Part shown: positions 37,944-47,424 of the stretch, in pieces
How the letters are laid out: every line of letters begins with the position of its first letter
How positions within the stretch are numbered: the first letter of the stretch is position 1
Made by a program: the position numbers and the translations under genes
The notes under the pieces: generated by a model
The model's database searches: none
Seen by the model: only the letters and a program-made list of their open reading frames with translations
Told to the model about the DNA's origin: nothing
NCBI RefSeq assembly: GCF_007748175.1
Contig: NZ_CP037422.1
Location: 3,230,020-3,294,019, forward strand
DNA length: 64,000 nucleotides
Reading direction: 5' to 3'
DNA from: Gimesia aquarii
GTDB lineage: Bacteria > Planctomycetota > Planctomycetia > Planctomycetales > Planctomycetaceae

Positions 37944-39013
37944 TGCAAAATCGATGTATGTACAGATTACTATCGGGAATCATCGGCACATTGTTACTCT
38001 GCAACTTTGAACTTATCCGTTCTGAAGCGGCCGCTCCTCCCATCGAGAACAAAGAACGTATTCTGATTGTCGTCGGTGCAGCCGGTCAGGAAAAATATGA
38101 GCAGCAGTTCGCAAGTTGGGTTGCGCGTTGGAAAGAAATCGCATCTCACAAAAGAGCAGAAGTATCAGTCATAGGTGAATGCATCGATGCCCGGTGTTCC
38201 GACCTGAAATTGTTGCAGAAGGAACTACAGCGTGAAACAGACAACATAACAGCTACCTGGTTGATCTTAATCGGGCATGGTACATTCGATGGAAAAACGG
38301 CGCGATTTAACTTAAGAGGACCTGATGTCACTGCCGAGCAGTTAAGCGCATTATGTGACCCCGTTAAACATCCCCTGGCAGTGATTAACTGTTTTTCTGC
38401 CAGCGGCCCCTTTATAGAAGCACTTTCGGCAGACAAACGTGTGATCATTACAGCCACCAAGAACGGACATGAATTCTACTTTTCTCGCTTTGGTGGCTTT
38501 CTTGCTGAGACAAGTACTCAAGAGCAGACGGACCTGGATCACGATGGCCAGGTCTCTCTGCTGGAAGCTTATTTATCCGCTTGCCGCGATACGAACGCGT
38601 ATTATCAGCAGAAAGGAGAATTAGCCACCGAACACGCATTGCTGGATGACAATGCCGATCGAAGTGGAACACGCGGCGATCAATATCAGGGGCTGATTAA
38701 GATCCCCGATCAGAATTCGAATACAGCGATTTTAGCAGATGGCCACAGAGCTCATCAATTCATCCTGTTCTCTACTCACAAAGTGGAATTGCTTTCCGGA
38801 GAACAAAAACGAAAACGAGATGAACTGGAAATTCAAATTCTGGAATTGAAACAACGCAAAGCGTCGTTTTCCAGCCTGAATGAATACTATCTGACTCTGG
38901 AACCGTTAATGGTTCAGCTGTCACAGATCTACCGTCAGCTTGATCAACAGAAAAGACCTGTGATTTATGACCCTCTGGTCGTTCCCGCCAATGCAAAAAA
39001 GACCGGAAAATAA
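37943..39013 (+). CDS. Exported caspase-fold (clan CD, C13/C14-like) protein with EF-hand-like loop
   Basis: A 356-residue protein with a signal peptide (about 1-29, 'LLSGIIGTLLLCNFELIRSEA') and so probably periplasmic. The core reads as a caspase-like fold: strand 'RILIVVGAAG', then a hydrophobic strand ending H112-G ('WLILIGHGTFDGK') and a second ending N-C150 ('PLAVINCFSASGP'), the His-Gly and Cys spacing of clan CD cysteine peptidases. 'DKRVIITATKNG' matches the next strand of legumain-like (C13) proteins. Residues 197-208 (D-L-D-H-D-G-Q-V-S-L-L-E) match the 12-residue EF-hand calcium loop. A coiled coil ends the protein. ATG 37943 overlaps the previous stop (TGATG), with AAAGGA 9 nt before. 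Activity is not shown. Confidence 0.8.
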   Translation: MQNRCMYRLLSGIIGTLLLCNFELIRSEAAAPPIENKERILIVVGAAGQEKYEQQFASWVARWKEIASHKRAEVSVIGECIDARCSDLKLLQKELQRETDNITATWLILIGHGTFDGKTARFNLRGPDVTAEQLSALCDPVKHPLAVINCFSASGPFIEALSADKRVIITATKNGHEFYFSRFGGFLAETSTQEQTDLDHDGQVSLLEAYLSACRDTNAYYQQKGELATEHALLDDNADRSGTRGDQYQGLIKIPDQNSNTAILADGHRAHQFILFSTHKVELLSGEQKRKRDELEIQILELKQRKASFSSLNEYYLTLEPLMVQLSQIYRQLDQQKRPVIYDPLVVPANAKKTGK

Positions 39014-39024
39014 CCGGTCCTTTT
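39001..39024. terminator. Hairpin terminator overlapping the stop of the caspase-like gene
   Basis: GACCGG (39001-39006) pairs with CCGGTC (39014-39019), with CTTTT after it and AAAAAA before it. It includes the TAA of the caspase-like gene and lies between convergent genes, so it may serve both strands, ending the MoxR block and the sigma-factor gene. Confidence 0.65.
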
Positions 39025-39058
39025 GCTGATTGATGTATCTGATTGGATTATCAGAGAA

Positions 39059-39898
39059 TTATTCCCCGGTAATTTCCTTAGCTAATTTTTTGAGTGCTTC
39101 ACTTTCAATCTGACGCACACGTTCTCGGGTCAGCCCCAGTGTCTGTCCGATCTCTTTAAGTGTTTTTGGTTCGTCGCCATCCAACCCAAAACGCATGCGT
39201 AGTATATTGGCTTCGCGATCGGGAATTTCTTTCAACAGACGAAAAACGTGTTTAAGGTTGTCATTCTCAACCAACTCATCATCGGGACCTTTCAATCGCT
39301 CATCGGGAATCATCTCTCCGAGCGACCAGCCAGCGTCTTGTTGTTCTGATTGTGGTGAAGAGTTATAGAGCTGAATCGCTTTCTTAACAATCTTCAACTT
39401 TTTCGGAGGCAGATCTAATTCTTTTGCGACTTCCTCCGTAGTGGGAGTTCGATCAAGCGAATCTTGAAGCTGTGCCGTCGCGCGTCGCCATTTCGTGAGT
39501 AATTCAACCATGTAAGCGGGAATACGAATTGTCTTCGCAGAATTCACAAGTGCCCGCTTGATTGATTGTTTAATCCAGTAGCTGGCATAGGTACTGAACC
39601 GGGTCCCCATGTCGGGGTCAAAACCTTCAACGGCTCGTAATAAACCAAGATTCCCTTCTTCAATCAGATCTTGAAGTGGCAACCCTTTACCGGCATAGGC
39701 ACGGGCAATATTAACGACTAACCTCAGATTCGCACGCACCATCCGATCGCGGGCTTCTTTATCGCCACTTTCAATACGACGAGAAAGATCTTTTTCTTCT
39801 TCTGCAGAGAGCAGAGCGGTTTCGTTAATCTCTTTGAGGTATGTTTCTAACGGATTCTGTACGGCTGAAGAGGAGCGCCGTCGAGCAGTTTTCTGCAT
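39059..39898 (-). CDS. RNA polymerase sigma factor, RpoD/SigA-like (group 1/2)
   Basis: A 279-residue sigma-70 factor lacking region 1.1. Region 1.2 is 'NPLETYLKEINETALLSAEEE'; region 2 'NLRLVVNIARAYAGKGLPLQDLIEEGNLGLLRAVEGFDPDMGTRFSTYASYWIKQSIKRAL' carries the -10 recognition and melting helices; region 3 follows ('IRIPAYMVELLTKWRRA'); region 4 ends 'TLKEIGQTLGLTRERVRQIESEALKKL', the -35 helix-turn-helix. The -35 recognition helix sequence is standard, so it should read TTGACA-like promoters. Group 2 is likely by length, yet planctomycetes often have several short sigma-70 copies and this could be a major one. Start ATG 39898 with a weak ACAGG site. Confidence 0.93.
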   Translation of the reverse strand: MQKTARRRSSSAVQNPLETYLKEINETALLSAEEEKDLSRRIESGDKEARDRMVRANLRLVVNIARAYAGKGLPLQDLIEEGNLGLLRAVEGFDPDMGTRFSTYASYWIKQSIKRALVNSAKTIRIPAYMVELLTKWRRATAQLQDSLDRTPTTEEVAKELDLPPKKLKIVKKAIQLYNSSPQSEQQDAGWSLGEMIPDERLKGPDDELVENDNLKHVFRLLKEIPDREANILRMRFGLDGDEPKTLKEIGQTLGLTRERVRQIESEALKKLAKEITGE

Positions 39899-40390
39899 GG
39901 AAAACCTGTTATCTATTTGTTGTTAGCAAATGGAAAAGCCGAAAGATTTCCGTGGCTTCCCATTAAATTGCAGACGTTCGCGGGAACTCGTTTCCTCTCG
40001 ATACGATATCTCAATCACAGAATTCAGGCAGGTAGACCTTTCACTCTGTAGAATTCTTATCGGCAAAGAATGACCCGTTCCTGAACTTCGTATGGAAAAG
40101 CAGGGCACTGAAAGAGGAATCTGCGGAAACTGTGACGGTTGTAACGAATAGATAGATTTAGAATGCTAAAATACAGCCATTATTATAGTTTCGGAGATTT
40201 CTCACTCCCGGGCATTGCATCAAAGGCAGTTGATGTTCGTCTCAAAAGAAAACACGGGAATCCCCTGCAGACATTACCCTGAAAAATGTCTGCCACAATC
40301 GAACAGAGGTAAAATAAAAAAGCGGTGGCCACTGACGACCACCGCTTTCGTATTTCTCAAACTGTAAATCGAGATTCGATTTACAGGGGA
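39899..40390. other. Intergenic region between the sigma factor and rpsA
   Basis: Holds the rpsA terminator (40311-40348) and presumably the promoter of the sigma-factor gene on the minus strand. No gene is visible. Confidence 0.4.
40311..40348 (-). terminator. Intrinsic terminator of rpsA
   Basis: AAAGCGGTGG (40319-40328) pairs with CCACCGCTTT (40339-40348) around a 10-nt loop. On the minus strand a TTTTTTATTTT run follows the stem, about 45 nt after the rpsA stop. Confidence 0.88.
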
Positions 40391-42235
40391 CTATTCCGTC
40401 TTTTCTTCAGCCCCGGCTTCTTCAGCAGGGACCTCGTCAGCAGGAGCTTCCGTTGGCATTGAGAACAAAGGAGCATCGCCTCCGGTTCCCCCCATTAACT
40501 CCTTGCGAGGTGCAACAGCTGTCGCTTCTCCACCTTCTGCGGAATCTGATTCTTCTTCAATTGGCTCTTCGAGTTTACGACTCAAGCCAATTTTTCGATC
40601 ATCCGTATCGACACGCAGGATTTTGACATCCAGCGTTTCACCCACTTTGACGATATCCTCCGGATTTTCCACTTTCTGATCCGAGAGTTCTGAAATGTGT
40701 AACAGACCTTCCAGTTCTTCTTCTAATTCGACGAAGACACCAAAGTTTGTGATCTTGGTAACCACACCTTGAACAATCGCACCAGGCTGGTACTTTTCGG
40801 GAATGTCTGTTTCCCAAGGGTCGGAGGCAAGTTGTTTTAGGCCCAAGGCAATTCGTTTACGCTCTTCATCAACGGAAATGACGAGACACTCGATCTCGTC
40901 GCCTTTTTTCATCACTTCGCTGGCATGCGAAATCTTACGCGTCCAGGACATATCACTGACATGCAACAGTCCGTCGACGCCTTCTTCGAGTTCGATGAAA
41001 GCACCATAGTTGGTCAGGTTGCGAACCGTTCCTTTGACCTTGGCGCCCTCTGGGTACTTCTTGGTGACTTCGTCCCATGGGTTGGACTGAGTCTGCTTCA
41101 TTCCAAGCGAAATTTCCTGCTTGTCTTTATTGACTCCCAGAACAACGACTTCGACTTCATCACCAATATTGACCAGCTCACTGGGGTGATTGATGCGTTT
41201 CGTCCAGGACATTTCACTAATATGAACCAAGCCTTCAATCCCATCTTCCAGTTTCACGAACGCACCGTATGACATGACGTTGACGACATGTCCGATGACT
41301 TTCGTTCCAACGGGATATTTAGACTCAACCAACTCCCAGGGACTCGGTGTTTTTTGCTTCAGTCCCAGAGCAATTTTTTCTTTTTCGCGATCAACACTCA
41401 AGATCATGACTTCGACTTCGTCATCAATCTTGACAATTTCAGTGGGATGATTAATTCGTCCCCAACTCATGTCGGTGATGTGTAACAAACCGTCAATACC
41501 ACCCAAATCAACGAAGGCACCAAAGTCGGCGATATTTTTAACAACACCTTTAACGACTTGGGCCTCTTCAATTTTGCTGAGTAAGTCTTGTTTGAGTTTT
41601 TCGCGTTTTTCTTCGATGAGTTTACGACGAGAAACAACGATGTTACGTCTTGCTTCATCAATTTTAAGAATCACACACTCAATGGTACGACCGATGTAGT
41701 TGGCAATATCAGAAGGACGACGAATATCAACCTGACTGGCTGGCAGGAAGACGTTCACACCAATATTGATGAGCAAACCACCCTTGATTTTACGAACGAC
41801 TGTACCGGAAACCACATCGCCTTCAGCATGCGTCGCGATGACTTTTTCCCATTCGCGAATACGATCTGCTTTCCGCTTGGAAAGCATCGTCAATCCGAAT
41901 TCGTCTTCTACTTCTTCAAGCAGTACTTGTACCTTATCGCCGGCCTTGGGAACTTCTTCTTCCTCAGACCATTCATCGATATGGACAACGCCTTCACTTT
42001 TGAATCCGATATCTACGAGAACTTCTTCACCTTCAACACTTAAAATCACACCATCAATGATTTGATTCACGTCGTAAGCACAGGAGACGGAGGCATAAAT
42101 ATCATCCAGAACCCAATCCGCTTCATCGCCTTCTACATCACCCTCACCATCAACATCTGACATGATCCCTGCAAATGCGGCATCAAGGTCGTCATCAGAA
42201 ACGTTAAACTCTCGAATTAAATTACGATCAACCAT
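40391..42235 (-). CDS. rpsA: 30S ribosomal protein S1
   Basis: Ribosomal protein S1 binds mRNA leaders and helps start translation. Six S1 (OB-fold) repeats are visible in 614 residues, e.g. 'GVVKNIADFGAFVDLGGIDGLLHITDMSW', 'GHVVNVMSYGAFVKLEDGIEGLVHISEMSW' and 'GVVTKITNFGVFVELEEELEGLLHISELS'; the first two are less conserved, as in E. coli. An acidic N-terminus (about residues 1-45) and an acidic, Ala/Glu-rich tail after residue 550 are extra; E. coli S1 has 557. Start ATG 42235 has no strong Shine-Dalgarno site. A 478-nt leader region lies upstream, which may allow self-regulation (known for S1 elsewhere, inference here). Terminator follows. Confidence 0.97.
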   Translation of the reverse strand: MVDRNLIREFNVSDDDLDAAFAGIMSDVDGEGDVEGDEADWVLDDIYASVSCAYDVNQIIDGVILSVEGEEVLVDIGFKSEGVVHIDEWSEEEEVPKAGDKVQVLLEEVEDEFGLTMLSKRKADRIREWEKVIATHAEGDVVSGTVVRKIKGGLLINIGVNVFLPASQVDIRRPSDIANYIGRTIECVILKIDEARRNIVVSRRKLIEEKREKLKQDLLSKIEEAQVVKGVVKNIADFGAFVDLGGIDGLLHITDMSWGRINHPTEIVKIDDEVEVMILSVDREKEKIALGLKQKTPSPWELVESKYPVGTKVIGHVVNVMSYGAFVKLEDGIEGLVHISEMSWTKRINHPSELVNIGDEVEVVVLGVNKDKQEISLGMKQTQSNPWDEVTKKYPEGAKVKGTVRNLTNYGAFIELEEGVDGLLHVSDMSWTRKISHASEVMKKGDEIECLVISVDEERKRIALGLKQLASDPWETDIPEKYQPGAIVQGVVTKITNFGVFVELEEELEGLLHISELSDQKVENPEDIVKVGETLDVKILRVDTDDRKIGLSRKLEEPIEEESDSAEGGEATAVAPRKELMGGTGGDAPLFSMPTEAPADEVPAEEAGAEEKTE

Positions 42236-42713
42236 ACTAAAATAAATCCAAACACGCTTAAAAATTTCGAAGATGAATTCTTACGAGAATATCAAATGAA
42301 TTTCGTGAGTTAGCGAAACTGGGGTTCGGCGTTCCCGCTCCAACACCATTCAGGCGTCTCTTCAACAACGGCTCAGAGGAGCCATGCTCACAGAATCAGA
42401 CTTGTGAGAATTCAGCCGAATTTGCGATCTAACAATCCAAAATAATGCAAAGAGAATGAGAGCATCTCTTGCAACATTCCAGTGAATATCAACTTCTCCA
42501 AAACCAATTGCCTCACTTCGCGGATAACGCCCAACGCGTTATTCTGTGCACCAAGGAGGTCAGTCCTGCAAATATATCAGAATGATTTGATTTAATTCCA
42601 GCCATATACATGGCTTAAAGTCATGAAATCAGGGAATTCTTCGATATTTCATCTATTTTGGCCCTCATCAATGATCTGGCCAGAAAAGGAACGTGCAAGG
42701 TGTCAATCGATGA
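42236..42713. other. Intergenic region upstream of rpsA
   Basis: No gene. Two small hairpins are visible: GGCTC-AGAG-GAGCC near 42370 and ATAACGC-CCAAC-GCGTTAT at 42524-42542. The rpsA promoter and leader (minus strand) must lie here, and the end of the DUF4432 gene abuts on the right. Confidence 0.4.
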
Positions 42714-43892
42714 TTAAGAAAACTGTGCATGAGGCTCATCGTGGATGATAGACTCGCTTTTTTCACTTAACTTCGTGATTTTTTGCCGTATCTCATCAAC
42801 CGAATCTGAATTATTTAAAATGGAAATCTGGATTTCTGTTTGATAGCTACTTCCAGGACTGAGATTTTTCAACCGGCCTTGCTCTCGTTCAATCGCTCTG
42901 AAGTTAGGAAAATTGATGCCTGGTTCCAATCCGGTTACATAACCGGCCGACTCCGTTTGAGTATTTTTCCAGAGCGTAAAACAGGGTAAATCGCCCTGCT
43001 TAAAATTAACCAAAAACCCCAGGCCACCTTTTTTATCACTGAGCAGGGCAGGCGTGTACCCGTTATCATCACAAATTGGCTTAAAATAGTATGCCTGCTC
43101 AGCGTAATCGGTAGTTGGTCCTAAATAGGTATTAAAGCCGGCCATTCCTTCTGCGGCACGGGAATCTCGGGGAGCCATCTCAGCAAAAGGGATTTCAAAT
43201 TGCGCTCCTGCTTCCAGAAATGGTGAACCAACATTAATGTGATACAACAACTCTGATTCTGCTGTGACGGGTCCCAGATTCGTCACCCTGTCATGAATTG
43301 CAAATTCAGCCGATCCTAATTGTGTTTCCAATGTCGATTCCAGCAAAAAGTGACTGCCAAATAACATGCCTTCTTCCATCTTGCCTGTAATTCTGATCCA
43401 ACCACCATCCCTGGGATCAAGTTCCACGCTCACATAATGAGCGGGGGTATTGGCAATACGTCCATGTAAAGTTAAGTCAGATTCAATGGGATTCCCGGCA
43501 GTATCCTGTCCAGGAGGACCATTGGAAATCAGACCACACCGACAAACCAACTCATTGAATCCGCTGAGCCAGCCCAGCCCCCCCCGTTCTGAAAGGTTAA
43601 TAAAAGCGGGATTCACGGGAGCTTTCACAGGAGAGTCCCATCCCAGGGGAATCTCCTGATAGCTGCCTTTCCAGACTCCCATGCCCCGTGTTGGTAACAG
43701 TGAAAGTCTCAGCGCTCCGTTATCAATTTCGATAAGATCAACGCCCTCTGACTGTCCACCGTGCAATTGTTTTTTGTAAATCGACCAGTTGGGATCTGCT
43801 GAAAATTCGGAGTGACTCTCTGCATTTAGCAGAACTTCTTCGATCCAGGTTTGAGTATTGACATCAGTGAACAGGACTTGCTTTGCTTCCAT
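42714..43892 (-). CDS. DUF4432 family protein (aldose-1-epimerase-like fold)
   Basis: A 392-residue cytoplasmic protein. Its blocks match DUF4432, a galactose-mutarotase-like beta-sandwich family: 'LLPTRGMGVWKGSYQEIPLGWDSPVKAPVNPAFI', 'GGLGWLSGFNELVCRCGL', 'LTLHGRIANTPAHYVSVEL', 'HDRVTNLGPVTAESELLYHINVGSPFLEAGAQF', and 'YVTGLEPGINFPNFRAIEREQGRL'. The His in 'LHGRIAN' and 'LLYHIN' and the Glu in 'GLEPG' occupy positions used for sugar binding and catalysis in mutarotases. The substrate is not known; some DUF4432 genes lie in sugar-acid catabolism. ATG 43892 has GAAGGT about 8 nt upstream. No neighbour gives context: rpsA is about 480 nt downstream and a GT2 is divergent upstream. Confidence 0.85.
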   Translation of the reverse strand: MEAKQVLFTDVNTQTWIEEVLLNAESHSEFSADPNWSIYKKQLHGGQSEGVDLIEIDNGALRLSLLPTRGMGVWKGSYQEIPLGWDSPVKAPVNPAFINLSERGGLGWLSGFNELVCRCGLISNGPPGQDTAGNPIESDLTLHGRIANTPAHYVSVELDPRDGGWIRITGKMEEGMLFGSHFLLESTLETQLGSAEFAIHDRVTNLGPVTAESELLYHINVGSPFLEAGAQFEIPFAEMAPRDSRAAEGMAGFNTYLGPTTDYAEQAYYFKPICDDNGYTPALLSDKKGGLGFLVNFKQGDLPCFTLWKNTQTESAGYVTGLEPGINFPNFRAIEREQGRLKNLSPGSSYQTEIQISILNNSDSVDEIRQKITKLSEKSESIIHDEPHAQFS

Positions 43893-44232
43893 GATCTTAC
43901 CTTCGTTCTAGCCTGACCTCTATCCAGGTTGATTAAAGCGTCTCCAGGACTGTTTGGACCTCGTATCATCGCTTTGGAACCGCTATGGTTAAATTGGACG
44001 CGATATAGAATATCAGCATATTTGAAATATCCGGTATGACCGAATTAGAGTGAAATATCAATCTGACAGTCTGGATAATGTAAACCGGTTTGTTCCTCTT
44101 GGCCATCGATGAAAGCCAAAACGAATCAGAAACTCCTCTTGCAGTTGGGATTTACGACATATAATACAGAAAGTATTACTCAAATCCAAAACCACGTCCT
44201 TATAATATAATTTCATCACGGATTTCCACTCA
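43893..44232. other. Divergent intergenic region DUF4432 / GT2
   Basis: Must hold promoters for both divergent genes. A perfect TATAAT at 44201-44206 is about 27 nt before the GT2 start, but the -35 position (around 44178) is poor. Nothing else recognisable. Confidence 0.35.
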
Positions 44233-45075
44233 ATGACACCAGTTCCTCAACCGGACGAACACGGCTATCCTTACACGACTGAATGGTATGATTCCTTGAA
44301 AGCTTCACTGGGAGAAGCCGGTTGTCGTCAACTCGGCTTTTATCCTATTCCTGAAGGCTTTCTGCTATCCGTTGTGATTCCCATCTTTAATGAGAGCAAA
44401 ACCGTAGAAAATCTGATTGATCAGGTCAGAGCAGTTCCCATTCGCAAAGAATTGGTACTCGTCGACGATGGTAGCACCGATGGAACACGTGAGATTTTGA
44501 AACGACTGGAAGAACAGAGCCAGTCTCAAGAAGATTCACAAAATCAGATCCGTGTGATTTTTCATGAAGTGAACCAGGGAAAAGGAGCTGCCGTCCGGAC
44601 TGGATTTCTGGAAGCACAAGGCGATGTCATGATCATTCAGGATGCCGACCTTGAATACGATCCATCGGAATACCCGCGTCTTTTACAGCCCATCATCGAG
44701 GGCAAAGCGGACGTCGTCTATGGCAGCCGCTTTCTGGGGGATCAGCCCCATCGCGTACTGTATTACTGGCATTTCCTGGGAAACAAGTTTCTGACGACGC
44801 TCTCGAATTGTTTTACAAATCTCAACCTCACCGATATGGAAACTTGCTACAAGCTTTTCAAAAAAGAAGTCATTAAGGAGATCGCCCCCGGTCTCTGCCA
44901 GAATCGATTCGGAATTGAACCTGAAATCACAGCAAAAGTGGCACGGCGCCAGTGTCGCATTTTTGAAATGTCAATCAGTTATGATGGTCGTACATACGAT
45001 CAGGGGAAAAAAATTGGCTGGCGAGATGGTGTAAAGGCGCTGTGGTGCATTGTGCGATATGGATTGAAAGATTAA
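44233..45075 (+). CDS. Glycosyltransferase family 2 (polyprenyl-phosphate-type)
   Basis: A 280-residue soluble GT2 with the GT-A fold. '[21 protein letters not shown]' is the nucleotide-sugar-binding start, '[16 protein letters not shown]' carries the first Asp pair, and '[23 protein letters not shown]' holds the D-A-D metal site. '[30 protein letters not shown]' and '[14 protein letters not shown]' are like dolichyl/polyprenyl-phosphate mannose or glucose transferases. There is no C-terminal membrane part, so it probably acts at the inner face of the cytoplasmic membrane and moves a sugar to a lipid carrier. Start ATG 44233 with a weak ribosome binding site; TATAAT precedes it. Transcribed alone. 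The exact donor is unknown. Confidence 0.88.
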   Translation: MTPVPQPDEHGYPYTTEWYDSLKASLGEAGCRQLGFYPIPEGFLLSVVIPIFNESKTVENLIDQVRAVPIRKELVLVDDGSTDGTREILKRLEEQSQSQEDSQNQIRVIFHEVNQGKGAAVRTGFLEAQGDVMIIQDADLEYDPSEYPRLLQPIIEGKADVVYGSRFLGDQPHRVLYYWHFLGNKFLTTLSNCFTNLNLTDMETCYKLFKKEVIKEIAPGLCQNRFGIEPEITAKVARRQCRIFEMSISYDGRTYDQGKKIGWRDGVKALWCIVRYGLKD

Positions 45076-45364
45076 TTACATATCCGAGTGCCATGCAATA
45101 ACGTCCCATCTGCGAAGTACTTATTTTGCCGATTGCTTGTCTGATCCTTTCTAAAAACAGGCTTCCAAGCATTGCCTGGAGGGCTAATTTTCACATAGAA
45201 TCAGCATCATGTTATCAAAACGTAGAAATAAACATATGCATACTTTAAATCTGCGTAGTCGAATTCCCGATGACAGGCAGATTCGAAGTGAACGCCACAT
45301 CATGCTTAATGCATTAATCAGCAATCAGAATCATTAAGATCTCAGTCAACGAACGGAAACTCAT

Positions 45365-47356
45365 ATGGACTCTCCTTCGGAGAACCCACAAAGCGATCCT
45401 CCCAAAGGCAAAGCCCCCCAAAAGCAATCAGGCAAAGAAAACCAAGGGACTCCCTCGACGGGCCCCTGGTTAATCATTCTGCTGATTCTGGTGATTGGCA
45501 GCCTGATCATGATGAAAACCTCGCCGGGAAATGTCGGCTCGAAGGTGGACTACAGTTTTTTTATTTCAGAACTCAAACGTGGAAATGTCGATTCTGTAGA
45601 CTTTCATGGCGACATTCTAACCGGCAAATGGAAGATTCGTCCTGATAATCCTGATGAAAAAAAGAAGGGCGAAAAACTGGAAGCGGAATTCAATACTGTT
45701 TTGCCTTCACTCCCCGTCGAAGATCGCGATCTCGTTCCGGAATTACTCAAACAGAAAGTCACATTCAAAGCTGAAAGCACCAAAGTCGGGATAGGTACGT
45801 ATATCCTGCCCTGGTTAATTGGGCCGCTGTTGATTATTGGTTTCTTCTGGTTCATGCTCAGGCGCTCTGCAGATCCAATGGGTTCAGGCATGCTCGGCAA
45901 TTTTACTAAGAGCCCCGCAAAGCGTTTTCGCCCATCGGAAGAACAGACGACGTTCGACGATGTCGCCGCAATGGAACAGGCGAAAGGAGAGTTAGAGGAA
46001 GTCGTCGAATTCCTGAAAACACCCGCCAAATTCCAGCGATTGGGTGCACAGATCCCAAAAGGTGTGTTGCTGATGGGCTCGCCAGGAACTGGTAAGACCT
46101 TATTAGCCCGTGCCACTGCCGGTGAAGCAGGAGTTCCCTTTTATTCGATTAACGGTTCTGAATTCATCCAGATGTTTGTAGGCGTTGGTGCAAGCCGCGT
46201 GCGGGACTTATTTCGAACCGCCAAGGAAAATGCCCCTTGTATTATTTTCGTTGATGAAATCGACGCTGTCGGACGGATTCGAGGAGCTGGTTTGGGAGGT
46301 GGACATGATGAACGAGAACAGACCTTAAATCAAATGCTCAGTGAAATGGATGGGTTCCAGCAAAATGAAGCCGTCATCGTCATCGCAGCTACCAACCGGC
46401 CTGATGTCTTGGATCCAGCACTACTGCGTCCGGGACGCTTTGATCGACACATCACCGTAGATCGACCTACCAAGGATGGTCGCGAAGCGATCCTGAAAGT
46501 TCATTCACGAAAAATTCCCCTGTCTGACGATGTCGATTTGAAAAAAGTTGCCGCAGGGACAATTGGTTTTTCGGGTGCTGATTTGAAAAACCTTGTCAAT
46601 GAAGCAGCACTTTCGGCGACGCGTTTGAATAAAGATCAAGTCGACATGGAAGATTTCGACAATGCCCAGGATCGTGTCTTGATGGGGCCACCACGTGAAG
46701 AAATTCTTGGTGAAAAAGAGCGGGAAATGACTGCTTATCACGAGGCTGGCCACGCATTACTGGCGTGGCTACTTCCAGAGATTGACCCTGTTCACAAAGT
46801 GACTGTCATCCCCCGAGGCAGGGCACTCGGTGTCACTCAATTGCTCCCCGATGAAGAACGATACAACATTGGAGAGAAGCAAATTCACTCTCAGTTGGCG
46901 TTCATGCTGGGAGGTCGGGCTGCTGAAAGAATAGTGTTCGGCGAGCATACCGCCGGCGCATCGGATGATATCAAACGGGCAACCCAGATCACTCGAAAAA
47001 TGGTGGGGCAGTGGGGCATGAGTGACGTCATTGGTCCTGTCGCGTTTCGCCATTCGGATGAAAACCCGTTCCTTGGAAAAGAGATGAAATCTCAAGGGGA
47101 ATGTAGTGAAGAAACAGCCCATGTGATCGACCAGGAAATGCAGCGATTTTTAAATGCTGCCGATGATCTGGCTGAAAAAATGTTAACGGAAAATCGGGAG
47201 AAACTTGATCTGCTAGCAAAAGCACTCGTAGAAAAAGAGGCCATTGACAGTAATGACATCAAGGAATTGATTGGGACTTCGGTTCGTGAGCAAGCTAACA
47301 TTGACAATGCAAATCAAACAAGCAGCAGCAATGCCGACGAAAATCAATCAGAGTAA
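45365..47356 (+). CDS. ftsH: ATP-dependent zinc metalloprotease FtsH
   Basis: A membrane AAA+ protease that degrades misfolded membrane and regulatory proteins. Two helices ('[16 protein letters not shown]' about 32-48 and '[20 protein letters not shown]' about 143-163) flank the periplasmic domain. AAA+ motifs: Walker A G238-SPGTGKT-245 (Ser in place of the usual Pro after Gly), '[11 protein letters not shown]', and the second region of homology '[21 protein letters not shown]'. The zinc motif is H459-E-A-G-H463 with the distant Asp in '[12 protein letters not shown]'. An acidic Ser/Asn tail ends the protein. The N-terminus before the first helix is Pro/Lys-rich. Start ATG 45365 follows GGAAAC. 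Followed 68 nt later by the helicase gene, co-directional. Confidence 0.97.
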   Translation: MDSPSENPQSDPPKGKAPQKQSGKENQGTPSTGPWLIILLILVIGSLIMMKTSPGNVGSKVDYSFFISELKRGNVDSVDFHGDILTGKWKIRPDNPDEKKKGEKLEAEFNTVLPSLPVEDRDLVPELLKQKVTFKAESTKVGIGTYILPWLIGPLLIIGFFWFMLRRSADPMGSGMLGNFTKSPAKRFRPSEEQTTFDDVAAMEQAKGELEEVVEFLKTPAKFQRLGAQIPKGVLLMGSPGTGKTLLARATAGEAGVPFYSINGSEFIQMFVGVGASRVRDLFRTAKENAPCIIFVDEIDAVGRIRGAGLGGGHDEREQTLNQMLSEMDGFQQNEAVIVIAATNRPDVLDPALLRPGRFDRHITVDRPTKDGREAILKVHSRKIPLSDDVDLKKVAAGTIGFSGADLKNLVNEAALSATRLNKDQVDMEDFDNAQDRVLMGPPREEILGEKEREMTAYHEAGHALLAWLLPEIDPVHKVTVIPRGRALGVTQLLPDEERYNIGEKQIHSQLAFMLGGRAAERIVFGEHTAGASDDIKRATQITRKMVGQWGMSDVIGPVAFRHSDENPFLGKEMKSQGECSEETAHVIDQEMQRFLNAADDLAEKMLTENREKLDLLAKALVEKEAIDSNDIKELIGTSVREQANIDNANQTSSSNADENQSE

Positions 47357-47424
47357 CCAGCTCGTCCTGAATGCCTCTTTTATGAGATCGACACTTCTCC
47401 TGCCACAGCAGGAATGATTAGGAA

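Noticed and set aside
42300-42400. A GGTTCGGCGTTCCC stretch resembling a tRNA T-arm upstream of rpsA
   Set aside because: The T-stem does not pair properly and no acceptor or anticodon arms can be drawn around it.
45209-45337. A 42-residue basic open frame (starts M-L-S-K-R-R-N-K) just before ftsH
   Set aside because: No ribosome binding site and no recognisable domain; it lies in the ftsH leader and is short enough to be chance.
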